This document shows positions 25,072-33,443 of a DNA stretch of 64,000 bases, piece after piece. A program made the translations under genes and the position numbers. Origin of the DNA: an uncultured Chloroflexota bacterium (GTDB lineage Bacteria > Chloroflexota > Anaerolineae > Anaerolineales > Anaerolineaceae); NCBI GenBank assembly GCA_902786265.1, contig CADACE010000019.1, positions 16,360 to 80,359 on the forward strand. The letters are read 5' to 3'. Position 1 is the stretch's first letter. Each line of letters begins with the position of its first letter. The notes beneath the pieces were generated by a model. The model searched no databases. It had not been told where the DNA came from and saw nothing but the letters and a program-made list of their open reading frames with translations.

Positions 25072-28011
25072 CTACATCAGAGTAAAGCCATTGCTTTCCA
25101 AAAGTACAATTACCTCATGATTGAGCTTTCTCCGAACCCTGCGGGAATGACATTCCTGACATTCGCAGCTGATATGCAGGACCTTTTTCCCCATTTCAAT
25201 CGCCCAGACACCTTTATATAACGGTCCGCAGATGATCTCAGGGATCCTCTTACCGATTTCAGGCAATTCAGCTTCCAGCAATTTTTCCACTTCTGTCAGC
25301 TTACAATCCGGGGGGATCCTGAATTCCAGTGTGAGCCAGGTATTCATTTTGGACATATTCAGCACATTTTGTATGCTCTGATTTCCGATAATCTTAACGT
25401 TATCACCGAGACCGAGGACCTTTGTAGAGCGAACACCGATCTCCTGAACAATACCCTGAAAACCGTTGATATCAACAAAGTCGCCGACATGAAAATCCCC
25501 TTCAAAGATGATAAAGATCCCGGCAAGAATATCCGCCACAATATCTTTTGATCCCAGCGAGATCGCAAGGGAGATGATACCGACGGAGGTCAGCTGGAAG
25601 GTTGTATTCATTCCCAGGAAACCCATGATCAGGTAAATACCGCCCAGCACAGCCATATACTGGAGAAGGCTGAAGGCCAGCCGGCAAATCGTTTCACCTT
25701 TGGCATCCAGAACCGAGCACAGCGCTTTCAGCAGGATATCTTTGAAGAAAATAAAAATACCAAACGCGATCACAACCAGCAATGAGCCTGACAGCCCCAG
25801 CAGATTCAGCCCCCGCTTCCAGTTACCGTAGAAGATGAAATCGATTGTTTTCAGGTGTGTTCTGATGTTGCGGTCGGTGGGCAGATTCAGAAGAATAAAA
25901 CCCAGTAAAAGAAGTCCCAGAAAAACCTGGAGAAACAACTGGATCTTTTGTGCCGGGATCAATGCCCGCCAGCGGTCCATCATATTGACCGGCGCATCAT
26001 CATCCGATTTTCCAAAAAATTCATCCAGCGAATTCATATCAAGCATTTCACCGGCACGAATGTCTTCCTTTATCCGCAGCGCGGAATTAAAGGCTTCTCT
26101 CGTATAAGACCTCAGCATGAAACGCGAAATGAGGAAAATAATGATCAGAAAACCAACAGCACAAACGAAGACAAAAGTAAATGAACACTGCTGTACCAGA
26201 CTTGCTTCCGTCAGATAATAGACAACAAATTTTTCAATTGTGTCATAGGTCCCGTAATAGTGTTTATTGTCGACCGTATAGGTATCCAGATCAGAATCTT
26301 CCGGCGCTCCTTCTTTATAGGCAAGATCAGGAATAGACTCGGAAAGGTATTTTTCGGAGCTTGAATAAGCCACTAAATTATCGGTTTTATTGATCGCAAG
26401 GCAGAGATCATTTTCCGGAGTCATATTTTCCAAAAAGGTTCTGAAGCTGCGTTTATTTGTTTTCTGCCAGGTATTTCCCGCGTCAATTGAGGCAATCAGC
26501 ACACCATACCCGTTATCTTTTTCAAATCGGACAGGCGTGCCGAACAACTGCGTTATCTTCACTGCCCAGGGATCTGCATCAGGATCAAGAACCTGCGTAT
26601 TGAGGCCTTTCATCTGTTCCTGAAAGACTTTCAGGTTTTCCGATTCCGTAAGCGAATAACCTACCACACCATTACTGGCAGCAATTTCTTTACCTTCATG
26701 ATCGAACAGCATAAGATATTCGCTTCCGATTATGTCATTGATTTTTTCCAGAAACTCAACCGTCTGAAAATTCTCCTTATCTTTCATGACATCCGCGATC
26801 CGTTCAAGAGCATAAATGCCCCAGGCTTCTTCCGTCTCCTCAGCCGCTGAAAAATCGTTTTCATCTTCCACCAAACGCTTCATTATCGTTTCCAGCGCTA
26901 CCCGGTTGGAGTTAGCTTCATGATAAAGGCTGCCGAGAGATTGATAAAAAATAATCAGTATAAACATAACAATACTGCCTATCAAGGCGACAGAATAGGC
27001 ATATTTCCGTACCTGCGCAGGGCGGCAGGCCGCAGCCTGTTCAGGACTCAGTTCATTGTCCCGTACATAAGCCTGATACCAGTACAGCCCCATGATCACA
27101 GCGATCCCTGTGATCAGTGTCAGGGAAACAGCAAGTACAACACTGTTGTACATATACTGCAAATTATTATCCATGGGATTCAGTATGATCGCCATATCGT
27201 ATTCTCCCAGAAAATTGACCTCTCTGAAGGTACTTTTGAAGCGGCCCCCTTCAAATTCCAAAACAGATGGCTGCTGCGATAGGATTTCTTTCGTTATTCC
27301 ATGATCTCCGGGATCGACTCCGTCTAAATCTTCTAACCCCGAATTATATATGAACTCATAAAAATCACCTGCCGGGGTATATTTTCTGACATCATTTTTT
27401 CGGATCGAAGGGGGGATGGAGACAATAAGGATCCGGCAGTTATAGAATTTTTCAATATCCGAAAGTGTTTTCTCAAGCCTGATCGATCTGATGATCGAAT
27501 CCATAATATTGGAAAATGAAACAAGATCGATATAGTAGTAATTTCCGCTGATTGGTGCTGTTTTGACAGTAAGCAAAACTTCTTCACCATCTTCTTCGAT
27601 GGAAATCTCATATTCCTGCCCGGATTGATTATTAACCAGAGTCTCCGCATCAATTTCCGGAAAGTTCTCCAGACCTTCAGGGAAAATCACTTTACCGTTT
27701 CTGACCTCTGCCACGAAACCGTCTTCAAATACAGCAGGACCTTTATACTGACCATATTCTATATATTCACTCAGCATTGCCGCCATCGCCGTTGTCACAT
27801 TCATCGATTTGGTCATAAAATGGTCGTAGGCAGCTTTAAATTCATTTTCCATCATTTCCAGCATTTTTCCGACATTTTCAATTTGTAACTGCATCCTTTC
27901 CGATTCGCGGTCATCCACCGTCTTATAACTCACAACAGCTACTAAACCGGCATAGACAGATGCCAGTACCAACATGATCAGAATAGCATAGAATGGTTTT
28001 CGAATTTTCAC
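25072..28011 (-). CDS. Sensor-fused MscS-family channel
   Basis: 979 residues, more than three times a plain MscS. Order: TM1 (about 8-28), an outside domain to about residue 295 with a Cache-like look, two TMs (SVVLAVSLTLITGIAVIMG and YAYSVALIGSIVMFILIIFYQ), a second outside domain (about 365-620), a TM (FVFVCAVGFLIIIFLI) and a charged cytosolic segment. The channel part follows with about four TMs, the pore helix SLAISLGSKDIVADILAGI and a MscS beta/C-terminal domain. It would open on membrane tension, and the two outside domains suggest ligand gating. It is flanked by non-related genes and seems to be transcribed alone. Confidence 0.85.
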   Translation of the reverse strand: MKIRKPFYAILIMLVLASVYAGLVAVVSYKTVDDRESERMQLQIENVGKMLEMMENEFKAAYDHFMTKSMNVTTAMAAMLSEYIEYGQYKGPAVFEDGFVAEVRNGKVIFPEGLENFPEIDAETLVNNQSGQEYEISIEEDGEEVLLTVKTAPISGNYYYIDLVSFSNIMDSIIRSIRLEKTLSDIEKFYNCRILIVSIPPSIRKNDVRKYTPAGDFYEFIYNSGLEDLDGVDPGDHGITKEILSQQPSVLEFEGGRFKSTFREVNFLGEYDMAIILNPMDNNLQYMYNSVVLAVSLTLITGIAVIMGLYWYQAYVRDNELSPEQAAACRPAQVRKYAYSVALIGSIVMFILIIFYQSLGSLYHEANSNRVALETIMKRLVEDENDFSAAEETEEAWGIYALERIADVMKDKENFQTVEFLEKINDIIGSEYLMLFDHEGKEIAASNGVVGYSLTESENLKVFQEQMKGLNTQVLDPDADPWAVKITQLFGTPVRFEKDNGYGVLIASIDAGNTWQKTNKRSFRTFLENMTPENDLCLAINKTDNLVAYSSSEKYLSESIPDLAYKEGAPEDSDLDTYTVDNKHYYGTYDTIEKFVVYYLTEASLVQQCSFTFVFVCAVGFLIIIFLISRFMLRSYTREAFNSALRIKEDIRAGEMLDMNSLDEFFGKSDDDAPVNMMDRWRALIPAQKIQLFLQVFLGLLLLGFILLNLPTDRNIRTHLKTIDFIFYGNWKRGLNLLGLSGSLLVVIAFGIFIFFKDILLKALCSVLDAKGETICRLAFSLLQYMAVLGGIYLIMGFLGMNTTFQLTSVGIISLAISLGSKDIVADILAGIFIIFEGDFHVGDFVDINGFQGIVQEIGVRSTKVLGLGDNVKIIGNQSIQNVLNMSKMNTWLTLEFRIPPDCKLTEVEKLLEAELPEIGKRIPEIICGPLYKGVWAIEMGKKVLHISCECQECHSRRVRRKLNHEVIVLLESNGFTLM

Positions 28012-28126
28012 TTCAGCCTGCCTGTAAAAAAATACCCTGTCACATTTTTGTTTCTGTTCAGTATGAAGCCCGCGAGGTCAGCTCTGATTCTGCCATAAAT
28101 CAGGCCGGCTCAGCATAACAAAACGC

Positions 28127-28672
28127 TTAATGCGCCGCCGGGCACTGAACATTTTTTTCAAGTAAAACGAGCATGACGCCGGGAATATTATTAAATACCG
28201 TAGGGACGATCCCGATTTCCTCATACCCAAGCTCATGATACAATTTTCTGGCGGTAACATTCCGCTCATTCGTATCTATGCGCAATTCAGGCCAGCCATG
28301 GTCCCGTGCGTAATCTTCATAAAACGACATAAACTGACGTCCATAACCTTTTCCCGAAAAGCGGGGAGAAATCACCAGCGTATGAAACACGCAGACTTCA
28401 TCGACCGGGACTGTATGCTTCCAGTCCGCCGCTGCATACACATCGACCTGAATCTGATTGATGATCCCCGCACCGCGGATCTCTCCTTCGTCCTCCAAAA
28501 CAAAAAGATCATCCCGTAAGAGCGCAGCTTCCGCCGTTGAACGTACAGGATAAACATCTTTTATCCATCCGGTGGTATATTTTCCCACACTCTCTGCCTG
28601 ATGGATCTCATTATAGATCCGTTCCACTGCGTCAATATCCGCATTTACTGCTTTCCGAATGTTCACGTTCAA
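28127..28672 (-). CDS. GNAT-family N-acetyltransferase
   Basis: 181 residues. It has the GNAT core: HTLVISPRFSGKGYG is motif A with the acetyl-CoA-binding R/Q-x-x-G-x-G/A segment, and RIDTNERNVTARKLYHELGYEEIG is the C-terminal motif B region. It probably acetylates a small molecule or peptide N-terminus; the substrate cannot be inferred. It lies between the MscS-type gene and an acyltransferase, both on the same strand. Confidence 0.88.
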   Translation of the reverse strand: MNVNIRKAVNADIDAVERIYNEIHQAESVGKYTTGWIKDVYPVRSTAEAALLRDDLFVLEDEGEIRGAGIINQIQVDVYAAADWKHTVPVDEVCVFHTLVISPRFSGKGYGRQFMSFYEDYARDHGWPELRIDTNERNVTARKLYHELGYEEIGIVPTVFNNIPGVMLVLLEKNVQCPAAH

Positions 28673-28700
28673 AATATGATCCTTCTTTATAAGTTTACAA

Positions 28701-29810
28701 TCATTTTCCTTCGGACTGTTTGTTTTCCGGGCGGTTGACGATCACCGCATAGAGCACACTGAGCAGAAACGCACCCAGGGCAACCAAAGCGCTTTTCCAC
28801 ACCACATCAGCCGGAACAGGGGCAGCATAGCGAAGAGAAAAACCGCTGATAATACTGATACCCCAGGCAAAGAAATAGTGGAAGAGATAAATCGTCATAG
28901 AATTGGAACCGATCCACGCAAGTTCTTTTACACGGATACCGGCTTCCTCGACAAGCCTGCAAACCATGGTCAGTCCCCATATGACCATCAGTGAAAAAAT
29001 AATGCTGAGAATCATGGAAATCACTTCCGGTTCCGGAAAGTATCCGCGAAACGTATTGAGTACAGGTTCACGCAGGAGTGCTATTGCAAGTCCTGCCGCC
29101 AATACCGCCATTCCGCTGATCCATCCTTTTCCCCCGCTCAACGCCGGAAGCTCAAACAGCTGTTGTTCCCTGGCGAAAAGTCCCAACAGCATGAAAGCAG
29201 CCCAGAACGGCACGATCTGAAGATTGTACGGCAGATCGACCTTTAAAGCCCTCAAAACCGCGGTCAGAGCAAACAGCAGGAGAACAGCGGCACAGGTTTT
29301 CCCTTTTGATTTTGTGGTACGATCAGCGATAGGTAAAAACAGTATGGTGGCAAAAAACAACGCGGGAAGGAACCAGAATCCCGCCAAAAACATATAACGG
29401 GATCCCAGTTTGTAATAATTCCAGCCAAACCAGCCCTGAATGACACGGTTCCAGATACAGCCGGCGAAAAAGTTCCGCAGACAGCACAGCGCTTCAAAGA
29501 CAGTTTCCTGTTTGCTGAGAACCAGATAGACAGAGCCGATAAACCAGAAGAGCACCCCGTATTTCACAAAAGGAATAAGCAGCGCTTTTGCCCGGATCTT
29601 TACGTTCTCCCCAAAGCTCCGTTTTCCCGGTTTATGAAAGTATCCCGCAAACAGGAAAAAAGAGGCCAGCAGCGGGAACAACATATGATCAATGAATCTG
29701 TTTTTAAAAGCTGACGGAGCAAGCAAATGATAACAGACGACGATAATCGTCGCGATCCCTTTCATCATATCAACATAATTCAGTCTTTTTTTATCTGCTG
29801 CATTATTCAT
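28701..29810 (-). CDS. Acyltransferase-3 family membrane protein
   Basis: 369 residues with about ten membrane helices. The N-terminal NYVDMMKGIATIIVVCYHLL carries the conserved R/K-x-x-D...H region of this family (His in the first helix). It moves acyl groups, often acetyl, onto cell-surface glycans or lipids. A GGAGG at about 15 nt upstream is further than usual. The 28-nt gap to the GNAT gene suggests they are cotranscribed. Confidence 0.87.
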   Translation of the reverse strand: MNNAADKKRLNYVDMMKGIATIIVVCYHLLAPSAFKNRFIDHMLFPLLASFFLFAGYFHKPGKRSFGENVKIRAKALLIPFVKYGVLFWFIGSVYLVLSKQETVFEALCCLRNFFAGCIWNRVIQGWFGWNYYKLGSRYMFLAGFWFLPALFFATILFLPIADRTTKSKGKTCAAVLLLFALTAVLRALKVDLPYNLQIVPFWAAFMLLGLFAREQQLFELPALSGGKGWISGMAVLAAGLAIALLREPVLNTFRGYFPEPEVISMILSIIFSLMVIWGLTMVCRLVEEAGIRVKELAWIGSNSMTIYLFHYFFAWGISIISGFSLRYAAPVPADVVWKSALVALGAFLLSVLYAVIVNRPENKQSEGK

Positions 29811-30098
29811 AACTAAGGAAAGATTCCTCCTGTAGAAATCGGATACCTTTCATTTGTATCCTCCAGATCCTGCAAGGTTAAATTCCATGACAAACACTAT
29901 AACAGTAAAAGTTTTATTCATCGTATATACTTCGATATACACAAATAATTGCTCCCTTTTGAACAATTTCAGTCAGGAAAATCCAATACTATAAAAATTA
30001 TACTATGAGTCAAATCATTTTCTCATCATAAAGATGTGTTTTCTTTCATATACACTGTCGGAGACCATCCCATAATTTTATAGTACACAGGCATGGCA

Positions 30099-30143
30099 TT
30101 TGTCACTATTTTAGAAAATTCATAGAAAATAGCATTGACAAAT
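30099..30143 (+). promoter_or_regulatory. Upstream motif and imperfect dyad before the 30.3-kb gene
   Basis: ATTTGTCA-CTATTTT (30099-30112) is repeated in inverted form 14 nt later as AAAATAG-CA-TTGACAAAT, matching except for a 3-nt insertion. The right arm covers the -35 box. The core TGTCACTATTTT is shared exactly with the promoter region of the paralogous gene at 62.4 kb. Confidence 0.6.
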
Positions 30144-30162
30144 CAGGATTATTCCGTATAAT
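30135..30162 (+). promoter_or_regulatory. Promoter of the 30.3-kb unknown gene
   Basis: TTGACA (30135-30140), 16-nt spacer, TATAAT (30157-30162): both boxes are perfect consensus. The leader to the ATG at 30308 is about 140 nt. Confidence 0.8.
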
Positions 30163-30195
30163 GGAAGTATATTAGAAATTAGGTTTTATTTTGTA

Positions 30196-30230
30196 GGGAA
30201 TATGATTCAGGATATAGGGAATAGGGATAT
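30196..30230. repeat. Heptameric tandem array 12 (5 units)
   Basis: GGGAATA, TGATTCA, GGATATA, GGGAATA, GGGATAT in phase inside the predicted 5' leader of the next gene. It is the only array clearly in a leader. Confidence 0.7.
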
Positions 30231-30307
30231 TTTGCAGCAGCCAAAATCCATAAACCCCTAAGATACTGCGAATGAATGGAAAATACAAGGAAAGGAGAAA
30301 GTGAGCG

Positions 30308-31507
30308 ATGACAGCAGTAATGGATCCGTCGATGAAATTCATGTTTCGGAACGCGCTGACAGACCTGTACGCAGGCAGCGTTTCCCAAATCGATCGGGAA
30401 GTGCTGGCTTATTCTCCGCTGCCCTCCGATATCGTGGAATCCTATGCCGCACAGGATGTTGATCCCGTAAACAGCATGAATCTGACTTATTCCGCCATGA
30501 CCGCCTGGATCGAAGAAGCAAAAAAGGCGAATTATTTCAGCAAACATTTCGTCACACTCAGTAAAATGATCATGAACGGGACAATGACAATGGCCCGGGG
30601 CCTGGTCACACTGCACCAGAGAGGGGAGTCCATCGAAGGAGCACCGATGTCCATCGGGGATCTCATCAGTCTGAGCTCCTACCATTTCCGTAAGAGCTAT
30701 CTCGGTGTGATGCAGACGATTAAAACCCATCCGGAGATCAGTGAACGTCTGCTGTTAAACCAGCTGGGCTGGTGCAATACGCTGATGCGGCTGTATAAGA
30801 CAAAGGAAAAATTGGCTCAGCAGGTTTCAGTTTCCGGGTGTCAGGCATCAGAAGCTTTACAAGATCCGGGGCTCAAATCTCCGGATCCGGAGACTGCAGC
30901 AATCGAAGCACTGCCGGCGTCAAAACAACGCGGAATTGACGCTGCTTCAGCTTTCGCGGAACCGGGCGCGTTCAGCGCTCCCCGCGCTTTTTCATCTTAT
31001 GATCATTCCAATTCCGATAAACAATCACTTCGTTCCCTGACTGCTTCCGACAATCACCAAAAGCTCTCCGCAGGTACGGACGGACATCAGGCTGCAAAAT
31101 CAAAAAAAGGATCCGGGGATCAGGTTTCAGAATTCACCAGAACCGATTTTCCTGAATCACCGGTAAATCCGGATACGGAGCCTGAAAACGGTTCGATTAT
31201 AAAAAATCGGTCTTCCGAAACCCACAAACATGAGGACATTCAGAGAGAAGACGGAGAGAAGATCACGACTCCGGAAAAGCCGGGATGCCCAAAGGGCGGC
31301 GCACAAAAATCTCCGAATGAAGATCCCGCGGAACGATCTGAAATAAAACTGACAGACGCAGAGAAACAAATACTCAATAAGGTCCGGAGAAACCCTGATA
31401 AAATCTATCAGATGCAGGCAAATGTCAGCGACCCGGTTTTTACCGAGGATTTTCCGAGACTGACTGCGGCTTACCGAAATATTCTGGCATTTCTTGACAG
31501 CAGCTGA
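30308..31507 (+). CDS. Unknown protein, paralogue of the 62.4-kb gene
   Basis: 399 residues. The first 170 are helical-looking and match the N-terminal part of the protein at 62440-63600: from residue 114 (MSIGDL) to 170 the two align almost without gaps, sharing M-x-I-x-x-L, H-x-R-K, a Trp and R-L-x-x-T-x-x-K. Residues 175-330 are low-complexity (Ser, Pro, Glu, Lys) and look disordered. The last 60 are again ordered (EIKLTDAEKQILNKVRR). There is no signal peptide or membrane helix. RBS AAAGGAG is near 30293. The domain is not one I recognise; no function is claimed. Confidence 0.75.
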   Translation: MTAVMDPSMKFMFRNALTDLYAGSVSQIDREVLAYSPLPSDIVESYAAQDVDPVNSMNLTYSAMTAWIEEAKKANYFSKHFVTLSKMIMNGTMTMARGLVTLHQRGESIEGAPMSIGDLISLSSYHFRKSYLGVMQTIKTHPEISERLLLNQLGWCNTLMRLYKTKEKLAQQVSVSGCQASEALQDPGLKSPDPETAAIEALPASKQRGIDAASAFAEPGAFSAPRAFSSYDHSNSDKQSLRSLTASDNHQKLSAGTDGHQAAKSKKGSGDQVSEFTRTDFPESPVNPDTEPENGSIIKNRSSETHKHEDIQREDGEKITTPEKPGCPKGGAQKSPNEDPAERSEIKLTDAEKQILNKVRRNPDKIYQMQANVSDPVFTEDFPRLTAAYRNILAFLDSS

Positions 31508-31701
31508 TATCCGTCTGTCAGTATTCGCCCCATATTAAGCGAAACTGAGCATCTGGTATATCACCGGAACTCTTTCCGAAAGACCGCTTATACATCTTTT
31601 GATGCCATAAGGCTCAGATATGCTTTTCCGCTGTACAGGCTTTACAGCAAAAGGCGCGCGCTTTTCGCGTTTTTATTCTTAACGACAATTCGGGAGTTAT
31701 T
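31508..31701. other. Gap between the unknown gene and sfsA
   Basis: 194 nt without a gene. A CTGTA/TACAG hairpin (31631-31646) and a CGCG-CTTTT-CGCG-T5 hairpin (31657-31674) near its end could terminate the upstream transcript; both are weak. Confidence 0.4.
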
Positions 31702-32355
31702 TTGAAATATCCAAACATTACATCCGGTATTTTTCTGTCCCGACCTAACCGGTTTACCGCTCAGGTCAAAGTTAATGGGCAAATCGAAACTGTCCACGTA
31801 AAAAATACAGGACGTGGGAAAGAACTGCTTGTCCCCGGAGCAGAAGTATACCTGACAGAACCCGGTACCCCGGGCAGAAAAACACGGTATGACCTGGTAA
31901 CTGTCAGAAAAACAAACGGTTTGCTGATCAATTATGACAGCCAGGCAGCCAACAAAGCCGCCGCGGAATGGCTGGCACGGCAGGGATTTGACAAAGTGAT
32001 GCCGGAATACACATACGGGAATTCCCGTATTGATTTTTATATGGAACGCGGCAGCGAAAAATACCTGATGGAAGTAAAAGGCTGCACGCTGGAGATCGAC
32101 GGGACTGGTTATTTCCCGGATGCCCCGACAGAACGGGGCGTCAGACATCTGAATGAATTGATAAGCGCGGCGGCAAACGGGTATCATGCTGCTTTGGCCT
32201 TTGTGATCCAAATGAATGGGATCACAAAGGTCAGACCGAACCCTGCCATCGATCCTGATTTTGCCGCCGCATATGAGCATGCCGCGGCTTCTCATGTTCA
32301 GAGCCTGATGCTGCCATGCAGAATAGAACCGGACAGTATCGAGATCGCGGTCTGA
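31702..32355 (+). CDS. sfsA: SfsA family nuclease-like protein
   Basis: 217 residues with the full SfsA pattern: RPNRFTAQVKVNG, VKNTGRGKELLVPGAEVYL and the nuclease-fold part YGNSRIDFYME...YLMEVKGCTLE followed by FPDAPTERGVRHLNEL. The D and E-x-K residues are those of a PD-(D/E)xK-like active site; E. coli SfsA was first noted for sugar-fermentation stimulation. The start is TTG at 31702 with CGGGAG 7 nt upstream. Confidence 0.93.
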   Translation: MKYPNITSGIFLSRPNRFTAQVKVNGQIETVHVKNTGRGKELLVPGAEVYLTEPGTPGRKTRYDLVTVRKTNGLLINYDSQAANKAAAEWLARQGFDKVMPEYTYGNSRIDFYMERGSEKYLMEVKGCTLEIDGTGYFPDAPTERGVRHLNELISAAANGYHAALAFVIQMNGITKVRPNPAIDPDFAAAYEHAAASHVQSLMLPCRIEPDSIEIAV

Positions 32356-32391
32356 GCTCCGATATGAATGAAAATTCATAAAGATTTCATA

Positions 32392-32420
32392 TTGCTATTT
32401 TTTTTGATTGTTGTTATAAT
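32392..32420 (+). promoter_or_regulatory. Promoter of the CNB-protein gene
   Basis: TTGCTA (32392-32397), 17-nt spacer, TATAAT (32415-32420). Confidence 0.65.
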
Positions 32421-32474
32421 GTATGATATTCTTGTTAAAAGGTTTTTTAATAATCATTGAGAAAGGTCTGTGTC

Positions 32475-33353
32475 ATGTCTGAAAAGATTTTTAATAAAGG
32501 TGATGTGATCTTCCGTGAAGGGGATAGCGGAGATTTTTTCTACCGGATCAAAGAAGGAAAAGTCGCGGTAATTGTCAATTACGGAACAGATGATGAAAAG
32601 CAGCTGACGGAAATGATTCCGGGACAATTTTTTGGGGAAATGGCAGTAGTGGAAGGTTACCGCCGCAGTGCTACGGTCGTTGCGCTGGAAGACAACACTA
32701 CAGTTACCGAAATAGCCACAAAAGAGATGGAAGAATACTTCAACGAAAACCCGGATCAAATCATCCTGATCATGCGGAACATCAGCGGACGTATCCGCGA
32801 ACTGACACAGGATTACAATGAAGCTTCCGAAGAATTGAAGAAATTAAAGACCGGCAATGCCAAGGCAAATGAGGGGTTGTTCGCAAAAGTCAGAAAATTC
32901 CTCAACAGCATCGGCACATCTGACCTCTCTGTAGAAGAAGAAAAAGAAGCTGAACACGGCAAAGGTCTGGAAGAAAAAGTTGCTTCCTATCCTTCCGGAA
33001 CGATCATCTTCAAAGAAGGCGAGACCGGAAACTACATGTACGATATTCATGTCGGACGGGTGGGGATCTATACCGGATACGGCACCCCGGAACAGAAAGA
33101 GATCACTGTCTTATATCCGAATAAATTCTTCGGAGAAATGGGCATGCTCGACAATGAACCGAGAAGCGCAACAGCGGTAACTCTGGATAACGAAACGACT
33201 ATTGAAACCATTTATCCGGAAGATCTTGCCCAATTAATGGAACAGAATCCGATGAAAGTCGATATGATCATGATGCATCTTTCTCACAGGCTCAGGTATC
33301 TGACCAACGATTACCTGCGTGTTTGTAAAGAGCTTTGTGATATGGCCTCCTGA
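32475..33353 (+). CDS. Tandem cyclic-nucleotide-binding domain protein
   Basis: 292 residues from the ATG at 32475, with GAGAAAGG upstream. Two CNB domains (about 1-115 and 165-280) are joined by a charged linker. Each has an intact phosphate-binding cassette: FFGEMAVVEGYRRSATVVA and FFGEMGMLDNEPRSATAVT, with the Glu and Arg that hold cyclic ribose phosphate. No DNA-binding or catalytic domain is attached, so it resembles a free regulatory subunit. It is convergent with the cyclase gene across a terminator, which suggests a paired cNMP signal and receptor. The Ser after the Arg does not decide between cAMP and cGMP. Confidence 0.9.
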   Translation: MSEKIFNKGDVIFREGDSGDFFYRIKEGKVAVIVNYGTDDEKQLTEMIPGQFFGEMAVVEGYRRSATVVALEDNTTVTEIATKEMEEYFNENPDQIILIMRNISGRIRELTQDYNEASEELKKLKTGNAKANEGLFAKVRKFLNSIGTSDLSVEEEKEAEHGKGLEEKVASYPSGTIIFKEGETGNYMYDIHVGRVGIYTGYGTPEQKEITVLYPNKFFGEMGMLDNEPRSATAVTLDNETTIETIYPEDLAQLMEQNPMKVDMIMMHLSHRLRYLTNDYLRVCKELCDMAS

Positions 33354-33380
33354 GACCAAATATTTCCGCAATAAGACGAA

Positions 33381-33413
33381 GGGTGTCTCAAAATCATGAG
33401 ACACCCTCTTTTT
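33381..33413 (+). terminator. Rho-independent terminator of the CNB gene
   Basis: GGGTGTCTCA and TGAGACACCC form a perfect 10-bp stem with a 6-nt loop, followed by TCTTTTT. Confidence 0.92.
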
Positions 33414-33443
33414 GTATTTAAATACTCATAAACGCGGGAGTTA

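Larger units (their letters stand above)
29811..30307. other. A/T-rich divergent intergenic region
   Basis: About 500 nt without a gene. The left part is the leader of the acyltransferase gene. The right part contains the TGTCACTATTTT motif (30101-30112), a consensus promoter (30135-30162) and a heptamer array inside the leader of the following gene. The core is much richer in A/T than the neighbouring genes. Confidence 0.6.
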
